From the NCBI GenBank assembly GCA_902827055.1, contig CADEHD010000057.1, forward strand, positions 1-9,624: 9,624 bases of DNA, in the 5' to 3' direction. Both the position numbers and the translations under genes were made by a program. Numbering within the stretch: the stretch's first letter is position 1; every line of letters begins with the position of its first letter. A model generated the notes under the pieces. It saw nothing but the letters and a program-made list of their open reading frames with translations. It ran no database searches and had not been told where the DNA came from. Below, one piece after another: positions 1 to 6,120 of this stretch. The stretch comes from an uncultured Chloroflexota bacterium. GTDB lineage: Bacteria > Chloroflexota > Dehalococcoidia > UBA2979.

Positions 1-822
1 GTCGCGCATCCACGCGGCACCCAGCGTCCAGAGGACGTTCATCCCGCCGAAGACCGCGATCCACATCAGCAACACGGTCCAGCGGACCGCCGGGTCAACC
101 TTGAGGTACCCGATGCCGTCCTGCACGTTGGCGAGCAGCGAACGCCCCGCAGCCCCGACGTCGGCGGGACCCGCCCGCAGCCGGAGCCTCCAGAGCAGCC
201 CCACGATCACGAGGTGCGGCACGATCCCGATCGCGTACGTGGCCCCGAAGCCGAGCGCCTCGACGAGCGTACCCCCGAGGACGTTCGCCACGAGCATGAC
301 GAGCGCCATCGCGAGCCAGTTCATCGTGACCGCGTTGGTGAGCTGCTCGGGCGGCACGACGTCGCTGACGAGCGCGGTCCTCGAGGGCAGGTCCTGCGCG
401 TTCATCAGCCCGAACGTCGCAAACAGCGGCATGACGAGGAACAGCCACGCGCCGCCGCGCTCCACGCCCGGCAGCGAGAGCACGACTGCCGTGATCGCCA
501 CGAGCACCGCACCCGCGAGATGGCTCGCGATCAGCGTCGTGCGCCGCGGGTATCGGTCGGCGAGCGCACCACCGAAGAGCGACCAGCCGAGGAACGCCAG
601 CCCGTTCACCGTCGCGAGCACGCCCAGTAGCAGGACCCGCCGGTCCTCGGGGGCGGCGGCATTGATGTACCAGGCCTGGGAGAACCACAGGACGGGGCCG
701 CGGAGGCCCGAGAACAGCTGCGTCAGCAGGACAATGCGGAAATCGTGCAGGGCAAGCAGCGACTCACGATGCGCCGCAGGGGTCGTCGCGGTCGCCGTCG
801 AGGAAGCCTCGGTGAGCGCCAT
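1..822 (-). CDS. MFS transporter, EntS/MFS_3-like exporter, 3' end outside window
   Basis: N-terminal 274 residues of a major facilitator superfamily transporter, a proton-driven inner-membrane exporter; the substrate cannot be told. Hydrophobic segments lie at about residues 30-50, 64-88, 97-118, 124-142, 163-188, 190-211 and 248-270, so six helices and the start of the second half are present. The loop between helices 2 and 3 carries the MFS signature GGALADRYPRR (84-94). The stretch NAQDLPSRTALVSDVVPPEQ (141-160) resembles the helix 4-5 loop of the EntS/MFS_3 group, which exports siderophores, drugs or macrolides. The frame is open through base 1, so roughly 130-150 residues are missing. 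ATG at 822-820 is the only usable start: the frame upstream runs without ATG or GTG to the stop of the dinB-like gene, and the next in-frame Met is residue 131. No clear Shine-Dalgarno is seen. The start codon lies in the loop of a 13-bp inverted repeat. The gene follows the dinB-like gene by 72 bases on the same strand and may share its transcript. Confidence 0.9.
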   Translation of the reverse strand, partial: MALTEASSTATATTPAAHRESLLALHDFRIVLLTQLFSGLRGPVLWFSQAWYINAAAPEDRRVLLLGVLATVNGLAFLGWSLFGGALADRYPRRTTLIASHLAGAVLVAITAVVLSLPGVERGGAWLFLVMPLFATFGLMNAQDLPSRTALVSDVVPPEQLTNAVTMNWLAMALVMLVANVLGGTLVEALGFGATYAIGIVPHLVIVGLLWRLRLRAGPADVGAAGRSLLANVQDGIGYLKVDPAVRWTVLLMWIAVFGGMNVLWTLGAAWMRD

Positions 823-847
823 CCGCAGAGCGTAGCGCTCACCGAGG
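807..847 (-). promoter_or_regulatory. Perfect 13-bp inverted repeat enclosing the MFS start codon
   Basis: Bases 807-819 and 835-847 are perfect reverse complements (13 bp) separated by 15 bases. In the minus-strand transcript the loop reads TACGCTCTGCGGATG, so the MFS start codon is the last triplet of the loop and codons 2-6 form the 3' arm. Such a hairpin would be very stable in a GC-rich RNA and could control translation initiation. As DNA it could equally be an operator. The repeat is seen directly; the function is inferred. Confidence 0.6.
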
Positions 848-852
848 TCAGG

Positions 853-882
853 CGCTGGGCTGGCCCGTGCCGAGGCCCAGCG
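853..882 (-). repeat. 8-bp inverted repeat just downstream of the dinB-like gene
   Basis: CGCTGGGC (853-860) and GCCCAGCG (875-882) pair perfectly around a 14-base loop, 12 bases after the dinB-like stop codon in transcript order. No run of U follows, so it is at best a weak or Rho-assisted terminator. It could also cooperate with the larger hairpin immediately downstream that covers the MFS start codon. Confidence 0.4.
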
Positions 883-894
883 GAGGCAGCGGTG

Positions 895-1374
895 CTACTC
901 GGGGGGGAGCACGGCCTCGATCTGGTTGAGGTGGCCGTGGTCGTGGTACGGACCGCCGCGCATGATCGAGTCGCCGACCTCGATCTCGCCCGGCTGGAAG
1001 CCGGCCGGGATCATCGCGCGGAGGACGTCGCGCGGGACGTCACGTACCGCCGAGATCGCGGCCTGGTGCCCGGCCAGCACCTCGTCGAGGAGGTCGCGAA
1101 TCGACTTGTCGGAGCGCTCGGAGACCTGGTCGGCGTTGATCTCGTCGATACTGCGGGGCGCCGCGGCGGCAGTGCCGCTCTGGTGCGCCTCGTAGCGCGC
1201 GAGGACACGAGCGACGCCGTTGCCGCGCGCCGCGAGGTGGCTGAGCGCGTCGCGGACGCGCCAGGTGCCCTCGGCGAGCGCGGTCTCACCGCTCTCGAGG
1301 ATCCGGTCCCACATCTCCTCGATGCGGTTATCCACATCTTCGATGGCCGCGATGATCTGGTCGTGGTTCGCCAC
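895..1374 (-). CDS. DinB-like four-helix-bundle protein (putative metalloenzyme)
   Basis: A 159-residue protein of the size and helical make-up of the DinB/YfiT-like superfamily, which includes putative metal-dependent transferases such as bacillithiol, mycothiol and maleylpyruvate-isomerase-type enzymes. The helix WRVRDALSHLAARG (38-51) has the usual tryptophan-start pattern with His46 at the first metal position. The C-terminal helix YHDHGHLNQIEAVL (143-156) supplies a HxxxH pair (His144, His148). Together these would form the three-histidine metal site of the family. The substrate cannot be predicted; damage-inducible expression is known only for the founding Bacillus gene. The start is GTG at 1374-1372, preceded by GAAGGG at a suitable distance on the minus strand. 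It reads toward the MFS exporter 72 bases downstream, so a shared detoxification role is possible but unproven. Low-level similarity to the DUF/ClbS-like branch cannot be excluded. Confidence 0.8.
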   Translation of the reverse strand: MANHDQIIAAIEDVDNRIEEMWDRILESGETALAEGTWRVRDALSHLAARGNGVARVLARYEAHQSGTAAAAPRSIDEINADQVSERSDKSIRDLLDEVLAGHQAAISAVRDVPRDVLRAMIPAGFQPGEIEVGDSIMRGGPYHDHGHLNQIEAVLPPE

Positions 1375-1421
1375 GTCCCCGCCCTTCTGATGCTGGTGAC
1401 TGCGACTGCGGAATCGCCGCC

Positions 1422-1427
1422 ACTATA
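1422..1427 (-). promoter_or_regulatory. Possible -10 element for the dinB-like gene
   Basis: On the minus strand this hexamer reads TATAGT, four to five matches to the sigma-70-type -10 consensus, and is an AT island in very GC-rich DNA. It would give a leader of about 40 bases before the GTG at 1374. No convincing -35 hexamer is seen at 16-18 bases upstream. Confidence 0.35.
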
Positions 1428-1455
1428 CGGGGATCGCACGAATTCGCGCGGGCTC

Positions 1456-1564
1456 GCGAGGCCGCGTGCCCACCAGGCGAGGCCGCGGGGCCGCTGTCCT
1501 GTACTGAGGGCGTTCCCCGATAGGCACGGCGGGCGGCGACCGCGTGCAATGGAGGAGCGACCGC
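1456..1564. repeat. Two direct-repeat pairs, each with a 21-bp period, in the divergent intergenic region
   Basis: GCGAGGCCGCG occurs at 1456-1466 and again at 1477-1487, exactly 21 bases apart. GCGACCGC occurs at 1536-1543 and again at 1557-1564, also 21 bases apart. The two motifs share the GCGA...CCGC outline. A 21-bp period is two helical turns, as expected for side-by-side binding of a dimeric regulator. They lie in the 218-base gap between the divergent dinB-like gene and the zinc-ribbon gene. High GC content raises the chance of coincidence; apart from these repeats and the -10 candidate nothing else is evident in the gap. Confidence 0.4.
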
Positions 1565-1592
1565 CCCCGCGTCGCGCGCGCAAGAGGCCCCG

Positions 1593-1991
1593 ATGCGCGA
1601 ACTGCCCCCCGAGGACCAGCTGCTGCGCCCGCGTGACCTCGCGCCGATCATCGTGGTGCCGCCGCAGACGTGGCACTGCCTGTACTGCGACCCGCAGGGC
1701 CCCATCGGCATCCGCACCACCGTCGTCTGGCTGGGGCCGAACACGACCGGCCCGCATGGCCGGTGCGCGGAGTGCGGGCAGAAGTACGCCCTCGGCAGCG
1801 AGCCACGCATGCTGATCCGTGAGGCCGTGCCGCCCCTCGAGGTGGAGACGCGCCTCGACCACTGCCAGCTCTGCGAGCCAGCCCCGGCCGTCGATGCCCG
1901 GCCCACCGTCGCGTGGCGCGGGGCCCGAGGCCGGTGCGCCCGCTGCGGGCAGACCTACCTCCGCCCGCAACCGGAGCGACGCGCCGCCTGA
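1593..1991 (+). CDS. Tandem zinc-ribbon protein, function unknown
   Basis: I do not recognise this 132-residue protein. It contains four CxxC knuckles arranged as two similar units. Unit 1 has Cys29/Cys32 and Cys58/Cys61; unit 2 has Cys91/Cys94 and Cys115/Cys118. Both units share the pattern HC-x2-C-[DE]-P, then TV-[VA]-W, then GRCAxCGQxY (57-65 and 114-122), which points to an internal duplication with a shorter knuckle spacing in the second copy. Each unit should bind one structural zinc. The N-terminal 26 residues and the RPQPERRAA tail look flexible. There is no signal peptide or membrane segment, so it is cytoplasmic and probably binds nucleic acid or protein. The ATG is preceded by AGAGG at 1583-1587, five bases away. 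Third codon positions are strongly G/C, as in neighbouring genes, supporting real coding. It is divergent from the dinB-like gene and convergent with the GNAT gene. Confidence 0.7.
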   Translation: MRELPPEDQLLRPRDLAPIIVVPPQTWHCLYCDPQGPIGIRTTVVWLGPNTTGPHGRCAECGQKYALGSEPRMLIREAVPPLEVETRLDHCQLCEPAPAVDARPTVAWRGARGRCARCGQTYLRPQPERRAA

Positions 1992-1998
1992 GATCGGT

Positions 1999-2014
1999 GC
2001 CGCCCCGCGGCGGC
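1999..2014. terminator. Possible bidirectional hairpin between convergent genes
   Basis: GCCGCC (1999-2004) and GGCGGC (2009-2014) form a 6-bp perfect stem with a four-base loop, exactly in the 22-base gap between the convergent zinc-ribbon and GNAT genes and touching the GNAT stop codon. There is no T run on either side, so it is not a canonical intrinsic terminator. Position is the main argument. Confidence 0.35.
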
Positions 2015-2493
2015 TAGGGTGCTCGCCCCGTGACCACCGAGCGCACCGTGAACCCGAGGGTCGCCCAGAACGCTCGCGCCGCCTCGTTCCCCTCGAGAAT
2101 CGCGGCCTCCACCAGGCGCGTACCGCGCGCCCGATGGTCCGCGAGGATCGCCTCGACGGCGCGCCGCCCGACACCTGCTCGGCGGAACGCCGGCGCGATG
2201 TAGAACTCCGCAATCGACGCCACGTCGGTGCTGTCGTCAGGCCAGTCGGGCAGGGTGCGGGTGATGGCGAGCCCGGCGCGTCCGCCGTCCGCCTCGATCC
2301 ACCACAGCTCGCGACCGGAATCGGGGTCGAGGTCCTCGAGGAGCGCGGCGCGATACGGCTCGATCGATGTGGCCTCGACGGTGGCCTGGTCCGCCACGAA
2401 CGGCTCGAGCTCTTCGAGGTACACCGCGAACATCGCGAAGAAGTCCTCGTGCTCCTCGGGAACCACCGGACGGAGGCGGACCGCGACCGCCAC
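2014..2493 (-). CDS. GNAT family N-acetyltransferase
   Basis: A 159-residue cytoplasmic GNAT-fold enzyme expected to move an acetyl group from acetyl-CoA to an amine; the acceptor (amino acid, drug, peptide or protein N-terminus) cannot be told. The core is clear: motif A FYIAPAFRRAGVGRRAVEAI (97-116) with the R/Q-x-x-G-x-G/A pyrophosphate loop at Arg104-Arg110. Motif B follows as LVEAAILEGNEAARAFWATLGF (127-148), including the NExARxFWxxLGF end typical of the family. The first strand, RLRPVVPEE (6-14), places the start at GTG 2493-2491; no other start fits. That start is only four bases after the mfd stop codon with no obvious Shine-Dalgarno of its own, which suggests translational coupling to mfd. 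It is the last gene of the minus-strand group and is convergent with the zinc-ribbon gene. Confidence 0.92.
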   Translation of the reverse strand: MAVAVRLRPVVPEEHEDFFAMFAVYLEELEPFVADQATVEATSIEPYRAALLEDLDPDSGRELWWIEADGGRAGLAITRTLPDWPDDSTDVASIAEFYIAPAFRRAGVGRRAVEAILADHRARGTRLVEAAILEGNEAARAFWATLGFTVRSVVTGRAP

Positions 2494-2497
2494 GAGG

Positions 2498-5400
2498 CTA
2501 GCGAGCGCCCGCGGCCGCCGGCTGGCGGTTCCCGCTCGCAAGCAGGCGCAGCAGCACCTCGACGGCGCGCAGCCAGTCCCGGCCGAGGGCGGATCGCGCC
2601 ACGCGCACCTGCGACTGCCCGACGCGCACGCCGCGGGGGAGACTCGGCAGCGTCCGCTTGCCGAAGGCCGCGCGGTCCTCGGAGACCACGACGACCTCGT
2701 CGTCCTCGACGCGCACGACGGGCACCTGCGCCTCGCGCGCAACGAGTCGGATGCGCACGAGGGCGAAGAGGTGTTGCAGCGGCGCCGGGATCGCCCCCAG
2801 GCGGTCCGCGGTCTCCGTGACCAGCGACTCGCACTCCTCGATGCTGGTGAGCGCCGCGACGCGCTGGTAGAGGGCCAGCCGCGCCTCGAGTTCCGGGACG
2901 TAGGACTCGGGGATGAACGCAGACGCCGGCAGGTCCACAGTCGGACCTCGCGAGTCGGACGGCGTGGCGGGCTTGCGTCCCTCGTGAGCCGCCCGCATCG
3001 ACTCGACCTCTTCGGCAAGCATCTTCGTGTACAGGTCGAACCCCACCGACGCGATGTTGCCGCTCTGCTCGGCCCCCAGCAGGTTGCCCGCCCCACGGAT
3101 CTCGAGGTCACGCAGCGCCACCTGGAAGCCGGAACCCAGCTCGCTCGCCTCGAAGATGGCGGCGAGGCGCTGCTGCGCCTCCTCGCTCAGGATGCGGTCG
3201 CGCGGATGCAGGAGGTAGGCCGCGGCCTGGTGCGCGCTGCGACCGACGCGCCCGCGGAGCTGGTAGAGCTGCGCCAGCCCGAGGCGATCCGACTGGTCGA
3301 CGATCAGCGTGTTGACGTTGGGGATGTCGATGCCGGATTCGATGATGGTCGTGCAGACCAGCACGTCGAACTCGCCCTCGGCGAAGCGCTCCATGACACG
3401 CTTGAGGATCGACTCAGGCATCTGTCCGTGGCCCACCACGAACCGCGCCTCCGGCACCAGCTCACGCATCCGATCCGTGAACGTATCGATGCTCTGCACA
3501 CGGTTGTGCACGAGGTAAGCCTGCCCGCCGCGCTCGATCTCGTGCAGGATGGCCTCGCGGACCAGCGAGTCGTCCCACTCGGCGACGTAGGTCTGCACGG
3601 GCTGGCGGCCTCCGGGCGGCGTATCGATCGTGGACATGTCGCGGATGCCGGACAGCGCCATGTGCATCGTCCGCGGGATGGGCGTGGCGGAGAGCGTCAG
3701 CACGTCCACCTCGAGGCGGAGGCGCTTCAGGCGGTCCTTGTGCGTGACCCCGAACCGCTGCTCCTCATCGATGATCACCAACCCCAGGTTGGCGAACTCG
3801 ATGCTGGGCTGGAGCAGCCGGTGCGTCCCGATCACGATGTCGATCTCGCCAGCCGCGAGGCGCCGGACCACATCGCGCGCCTCGTCGTCGCTGCGGAAGC
3901 GCGAGAGCACGTCGACGCGCACCGGGAAGCCCGCCAGGCGCTCGCGGAAGGTCTTGTCGTGCTGCTGCGCGAGGACCGTCGTCGGCACCAGCACCGCGAC
4001 CTGGTAGCCGTCCATCACCGCCTTGAACGCGGCGCGCAGCGCCACCTCGGTCTTGCCGAAGCCCACGTCGCCGCAGATGACGCGGTCCATCGGCTGCGGG
4101 CGCTCCATGTCCGCCTTCACCTCCGCGAGCGCCTGCAGCTGGTCCGGCGTCTCCTCGTAGGGGAAGGCCTCCTCGAGTTCGCGCTGCCACTCGGAGTCCG
4201 GCTTGAACGCGTGCCCCTCGAGGAGTTGGCGGGCGGCGTAGAGGCGCACGAGGTCGGCCGCGACGAGCGCGACCGCCTCGCGCACCTTCGCGCGGGCCCG
4301 CGACCACTCCTGCGTACCGAGGCGCGTCAGCCGCGGCGGATGGTCGGATGGCCCCACGAACCGCGAGACGCGATCGACCTGGTCGATCGGGACGTAGAGG
4401 CGATCCTCACCCGCGTAGCGCAGCTCGAGGTAGTCGCGGTCCTCGTCGCCCACCGGCCGGCGGACGATGCCACCGAAGCGGGCGATCCCGTGATCGATGT
4501 GCACGACGAAGTCGCCGGGCTGCACCTCGGACAGGAACTGCGAGCGATGCGACTCGCGGCGCCGGAGCTGACGGCGGCGCTTGGTGAATCCGAAGAGCTC
4601 GCGGTCGGTCTGGAGCAGGATCACGTCGCTGGCGACGCCCACCTGCCAGCCTTCGGGGAGCGCGCCCTGCACCAGCGCGACCTCGCCATCGGCGAGCCCC
4701 TCCTCGACCGAGGCGCGCACGCGCGTCTCCACGCGATGCTCGCCCAGCACCTCGGCGAAGCGCTGCGCCTGCTGCGAGACGATGACGATCCGATCGCCGC
4801 GCTGCGACCGGCGCCGGGTGTCCTCCGCGGCCGCGGGCAGGCGGCCCGCGTAGGCGTCGGCCGTCTGGAACGGCAGGCGGAACGAACCGGGCTCCTGCCC
4901 GGTGACCCACCGCCCGAGTTCGGCCCGCGCGCCGTGCCGCTCGAGCGCGCTCTCAACCGTCGGCCCCGGCGCGTGTGGGTAGGGCGTCGCCGCGCCCAGC
5001 TCGCCGCGCGCCGACAGCTCCTCGCGGCGCTCACGCGCCAGCTCATCGAGGTCGTGCAGCGAGGCGGCCACGTTGGACGACTCGTCGACGACGATTCGCC
5101 ACCCCTCGCGGACGTGATCGAGCAGCGTGGCGTGCGAGCCGAGCGGCCCGTACAGCGAGGGCGCCGGCAGTTCACCCCGCTGGAGCGCGTGGCGCTCGTC
5201 GGCGATCTCCGCGCGCTGACTCTCGCGGCCGGGCTCGCCGACGTACTCCGCGACGTCGGTGAGCTCATCGCGGGAGAAGAACCACTCGGTCGCCGGTCCG
5301 ATGTCGACGCGTTCCAGCCGCTCAATCGTGCGCTGCGTCGCCGGGTCGAAGGCGCGGATCGACTCGACCTCGGAGCCCATCAACTCCAGTCGCAGCGGGT

Positions 5401-5965
5401 TCGGAGCGTCCACCGGCCACACATCGACGAGCCCACCGCGGCGGGCAGCCTGGCCGGGCGCCTCGACGAGCGGCTCGATGGAGTAGCCGGCCTCCACGAG
5501 ACCCATCGCGAACGCCTCGAGGGCCACACGCTGCCCGAGGTCGATCCGCCCCGGGCCGCGGGAGAGATCGGCGGGCCGCAGTGTGTGCTCGGCGGCCGCC
5601 GCCGCGGACGCGACCACGAGCAGTGGCTCGCTGCGCGCCATCGAGGCGAGCACCGCGATCCTCCGAGCGACCAGGCCCTGGTCCACGGCGTCGCGGGCGT
5701 ACGGGAGCTGCCCGCGAGAAGGGAAGTGGACCGCCAAGCCACCCGTCCACGCCTGCAACTGCTCGAAGGCCGCCTCGGCGTCCACCTCGCGCGGCACCAC
5801 CAGGAGCAACGGACGTCGCGATTGCCGCCACAGCAGAGCCGTCACCACGGCCTTGGCGGAGTCGGGCGCACCGAGCAGCACCGTGTGCCCCGCATCGAGA
5901 CGCGCGGTCACCTCCCCGAGGGGTTCGACGCGCTGGAGGACAGGCAGCAGGCTGCTGAGGTCCAG
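2498..5965 (-). CDS. mfd: Transcription-repair coupling factor Mfd
   Basis: Mfd is the ATP-driven DNA translocase that pushes stalled RNA polymerase off lesions and recruits UvrA for nucleotide excision repair. The product is about 1155 residues, the normal family length. Domain order, numbered from the CTG start: a UvrB-like N-terminal module (about 1-340, with LPYARDAVDQG and GGLVDVWPVDAPNPLRLEL); a linker domain; a CarD-like RNA-polymerase interaction domain from about 479 (PGDFVVHIDHGIARF, then DYLELRYAGEDRLYVPIDQ); RecG-like helicase lobes with Walker A GDVGFGKT (632-639), DEEQ box (733-736), SATPIPRT, and motif VI QLRGRVGR (902-909); a TPPGGR translocation segment near 780; and a C-terminal UvrA-masking domain. 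GTG at 5911-5909 is the first conventional start, but family N-termini begin with a DLSxLLPxL helix, and that exact pattern is encoded upstream, beginning at CTG 5965-5963. GGAG at 5975-5972 lies six bases before it and a stop at 5980-5978 bounds the frame. I therefore place the start at CTG, with moderate confidence. Downstream the GNAT gene is coupled; upstream is pth. Confidence 0.97.
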   Translation of the reverse strand: MDLSSLLPVLQRVEPLGEVTARLDAGHTVLLGAPDSAKAVVTALLWRQSRRPLLLVVPREVDAEAAFEQLQAWTGGLAVHFPSRGQLPYARDAVDQGLVARRIAVLASMARSEPLLVVASAAAAAEHTLRPADLSRGPGRIDLGQRVALEAFAMGLVEAGYSIEPLVEAPGQAARRGGLVDVWPVDAPNPLRLELMGSEVESIRAFDPATQRTIERLERVDIGPATEWFFSRDELTDVAEYVGEPGRESQRAEIADERHALQRGELPAPSLYGPLGSHATLLDHVREGWRIVVDESSNVAASLHDLDELARERREELSARGELGAATPYPHAPGPTVESALERHGARAELGRWVTGQEPGSFRLPFQTADAYAGRLPAAAEDTRRRSQRGDRIVIVSQQAQRFAEVLGEHRVETRVRASVEEGLADGEVALVQGALPEGWQVGVASDVILLQTDRELFGFTKRRRQLRRRESHRSQFLSEVQPGDFVVHIDHGIARFGGIVRRPVGDEDRDYLELRYAGEDRLYVPIDQVDRVSRFVGPSDHPPRLTRLGTQEWSRARAKVREAVALVAADLVRLYAARQLLEGHAFKPDSEWQRELEEAFPYEETPDQLQALAEVKADMERPQPMDRVICGDVGFGKTEVALRAAFKAVMDGYQVAVLVPTTVLAQQHDKTFRERLAGFPVRVDVLSRFRSDDEARDVVRRLAAGEIDIVIGTHRLLQPSIEFANLGLVIIDEEQRFGVTHKDRLKRLRLEVDVLTLSATPIPRTMHMALSGIRDMSTIDTPPGGRQPVQTYVAEWDDSLVREAILHEIERGGQAYLVHNRVQSIDTFTDRMRELVPEARFVVGHGQMPESILKRVMERFAEGEFDVLVCTTIIESGIDIPNVNTLIVDQSDRLGLAQLYQLRGRVGRSAHQAAAYLLHPRDRILSEEAQQRLAAIFEASELGSGFQVALRDLEIRGAGNLLGAEQSGNIASVGFDLYTKMLAEEVESMRAAHEGRKPATPSDSRGPTVDLPASAFIPESYVPELEARLALYQRVAALTSIEECESLVTETADRLGAIPAPLQHLFALVRIRLVAREAQVPVVRVEDDEVVVVSEDRAAFGKRTLPSLPRGVRVGQSQVRVARSALGRDWLRAVEVLLRLLASGNRQPAAAGAR

Positions 5966-5971
5966 GACTCG

Positions 5972-5975
5972 CTCC
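5972..5975 (-). promoter_or_regulatory. Shine-Dalgarno that supports a CTG start for mfd
   Basis: On the minus strand GGAG sits six bases before CTG 5965-5963. By contrast, the first GTG (5911) has a GGGGAG tract directly abutting it with no spacer, which is not a usable arrangement. This is the site that decides the start choice for mfd. Confidence 0.5.
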
Positions 5976-6010
5976 GTTCACGCTCGCGCAGCGACCGGCA
6001 ACGCCAAGAC

Positions 6011-6034
6011 AGGGCCGCCCCTCCGGGTGGCCCT
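6011..6034 (-). repeat. Hairpin in the mfd leader
   Basis: AGGGCC (6011-6016) and GGCCCT (6029-6034) pair perfectly, and three further inner pairs (CCC/GGG) continue after a single mismatch around a four-base loop. It lies between the putative mfd -10 box and the start codon, so it would be part of the 5' untranslated RNA. No U run follows. The structure is seen; a regulatory role is only inferred. Confidence 0.45.
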
Positions 6035-6063
6035 CGTCGGAAACCAGTGTGCACCAACGCACC

Positions 6064-6069
6064 CATTGT
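6064..6069 (-). promoter_or_regulatory. Putative -10 box of an mfd promoter
   Basis: The minus strand reads TACAAT, five of six matches to the -10 consensus, in an otherwise GC-rich gap between pth and mfd. A start of transcription near 6057 would give a leader of about 90 bases. No TTGACA-like -35 is seen at normal spacing; the region where it would be overlaps the right half of the 11-bp inverted repeat. The same hexamer stands ahead of the fmdB-type gene at 7691-7696. Confidence 0.45.
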
Positions 6070-6075
6070 AGCGTC

Positions 6076-6108
6076 GCGTTGCGCTGTCGCTCGCGACCAG
6101 CGCAACGC
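6076..6108. repeat. Perfect 11-bp inverted repeat between pth and mfd
   Basis: GCGTTGCGCTG (6076-6086) and CAGCGCAACGC (6098-6108) are exact reverse complements around an 11-base loop, whose ends (TCGC/GCGA) can extend the pairing. It begins 13 bases after the pth stop codon in transcript order and ends about 7 bases before the TACAAT box of mfd. It could end pth transcripts (though no U run follows) or be an operator overlapping the mfd promoter. Confidence 0.55.
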
Positions 6109-6120
6109 CCGTCGAGGGGG

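Noticed and set aside
101..835. 244-codon plus-strand frame at the left edge
   Set aside because: Antisense of the MFS transporter; Ser/Thr/Ala/Arg-rich without motifs, while the minus strand has membrane helices and the MFS signature.
1011..2834. 607-codon minus-strand frame crossing several genes
   Set aside because: It runs out of frame through the DinB-like gene, antisense to the zinc-ribbon gene and through GNAT/mfd; Arg-rich composition and no domain.
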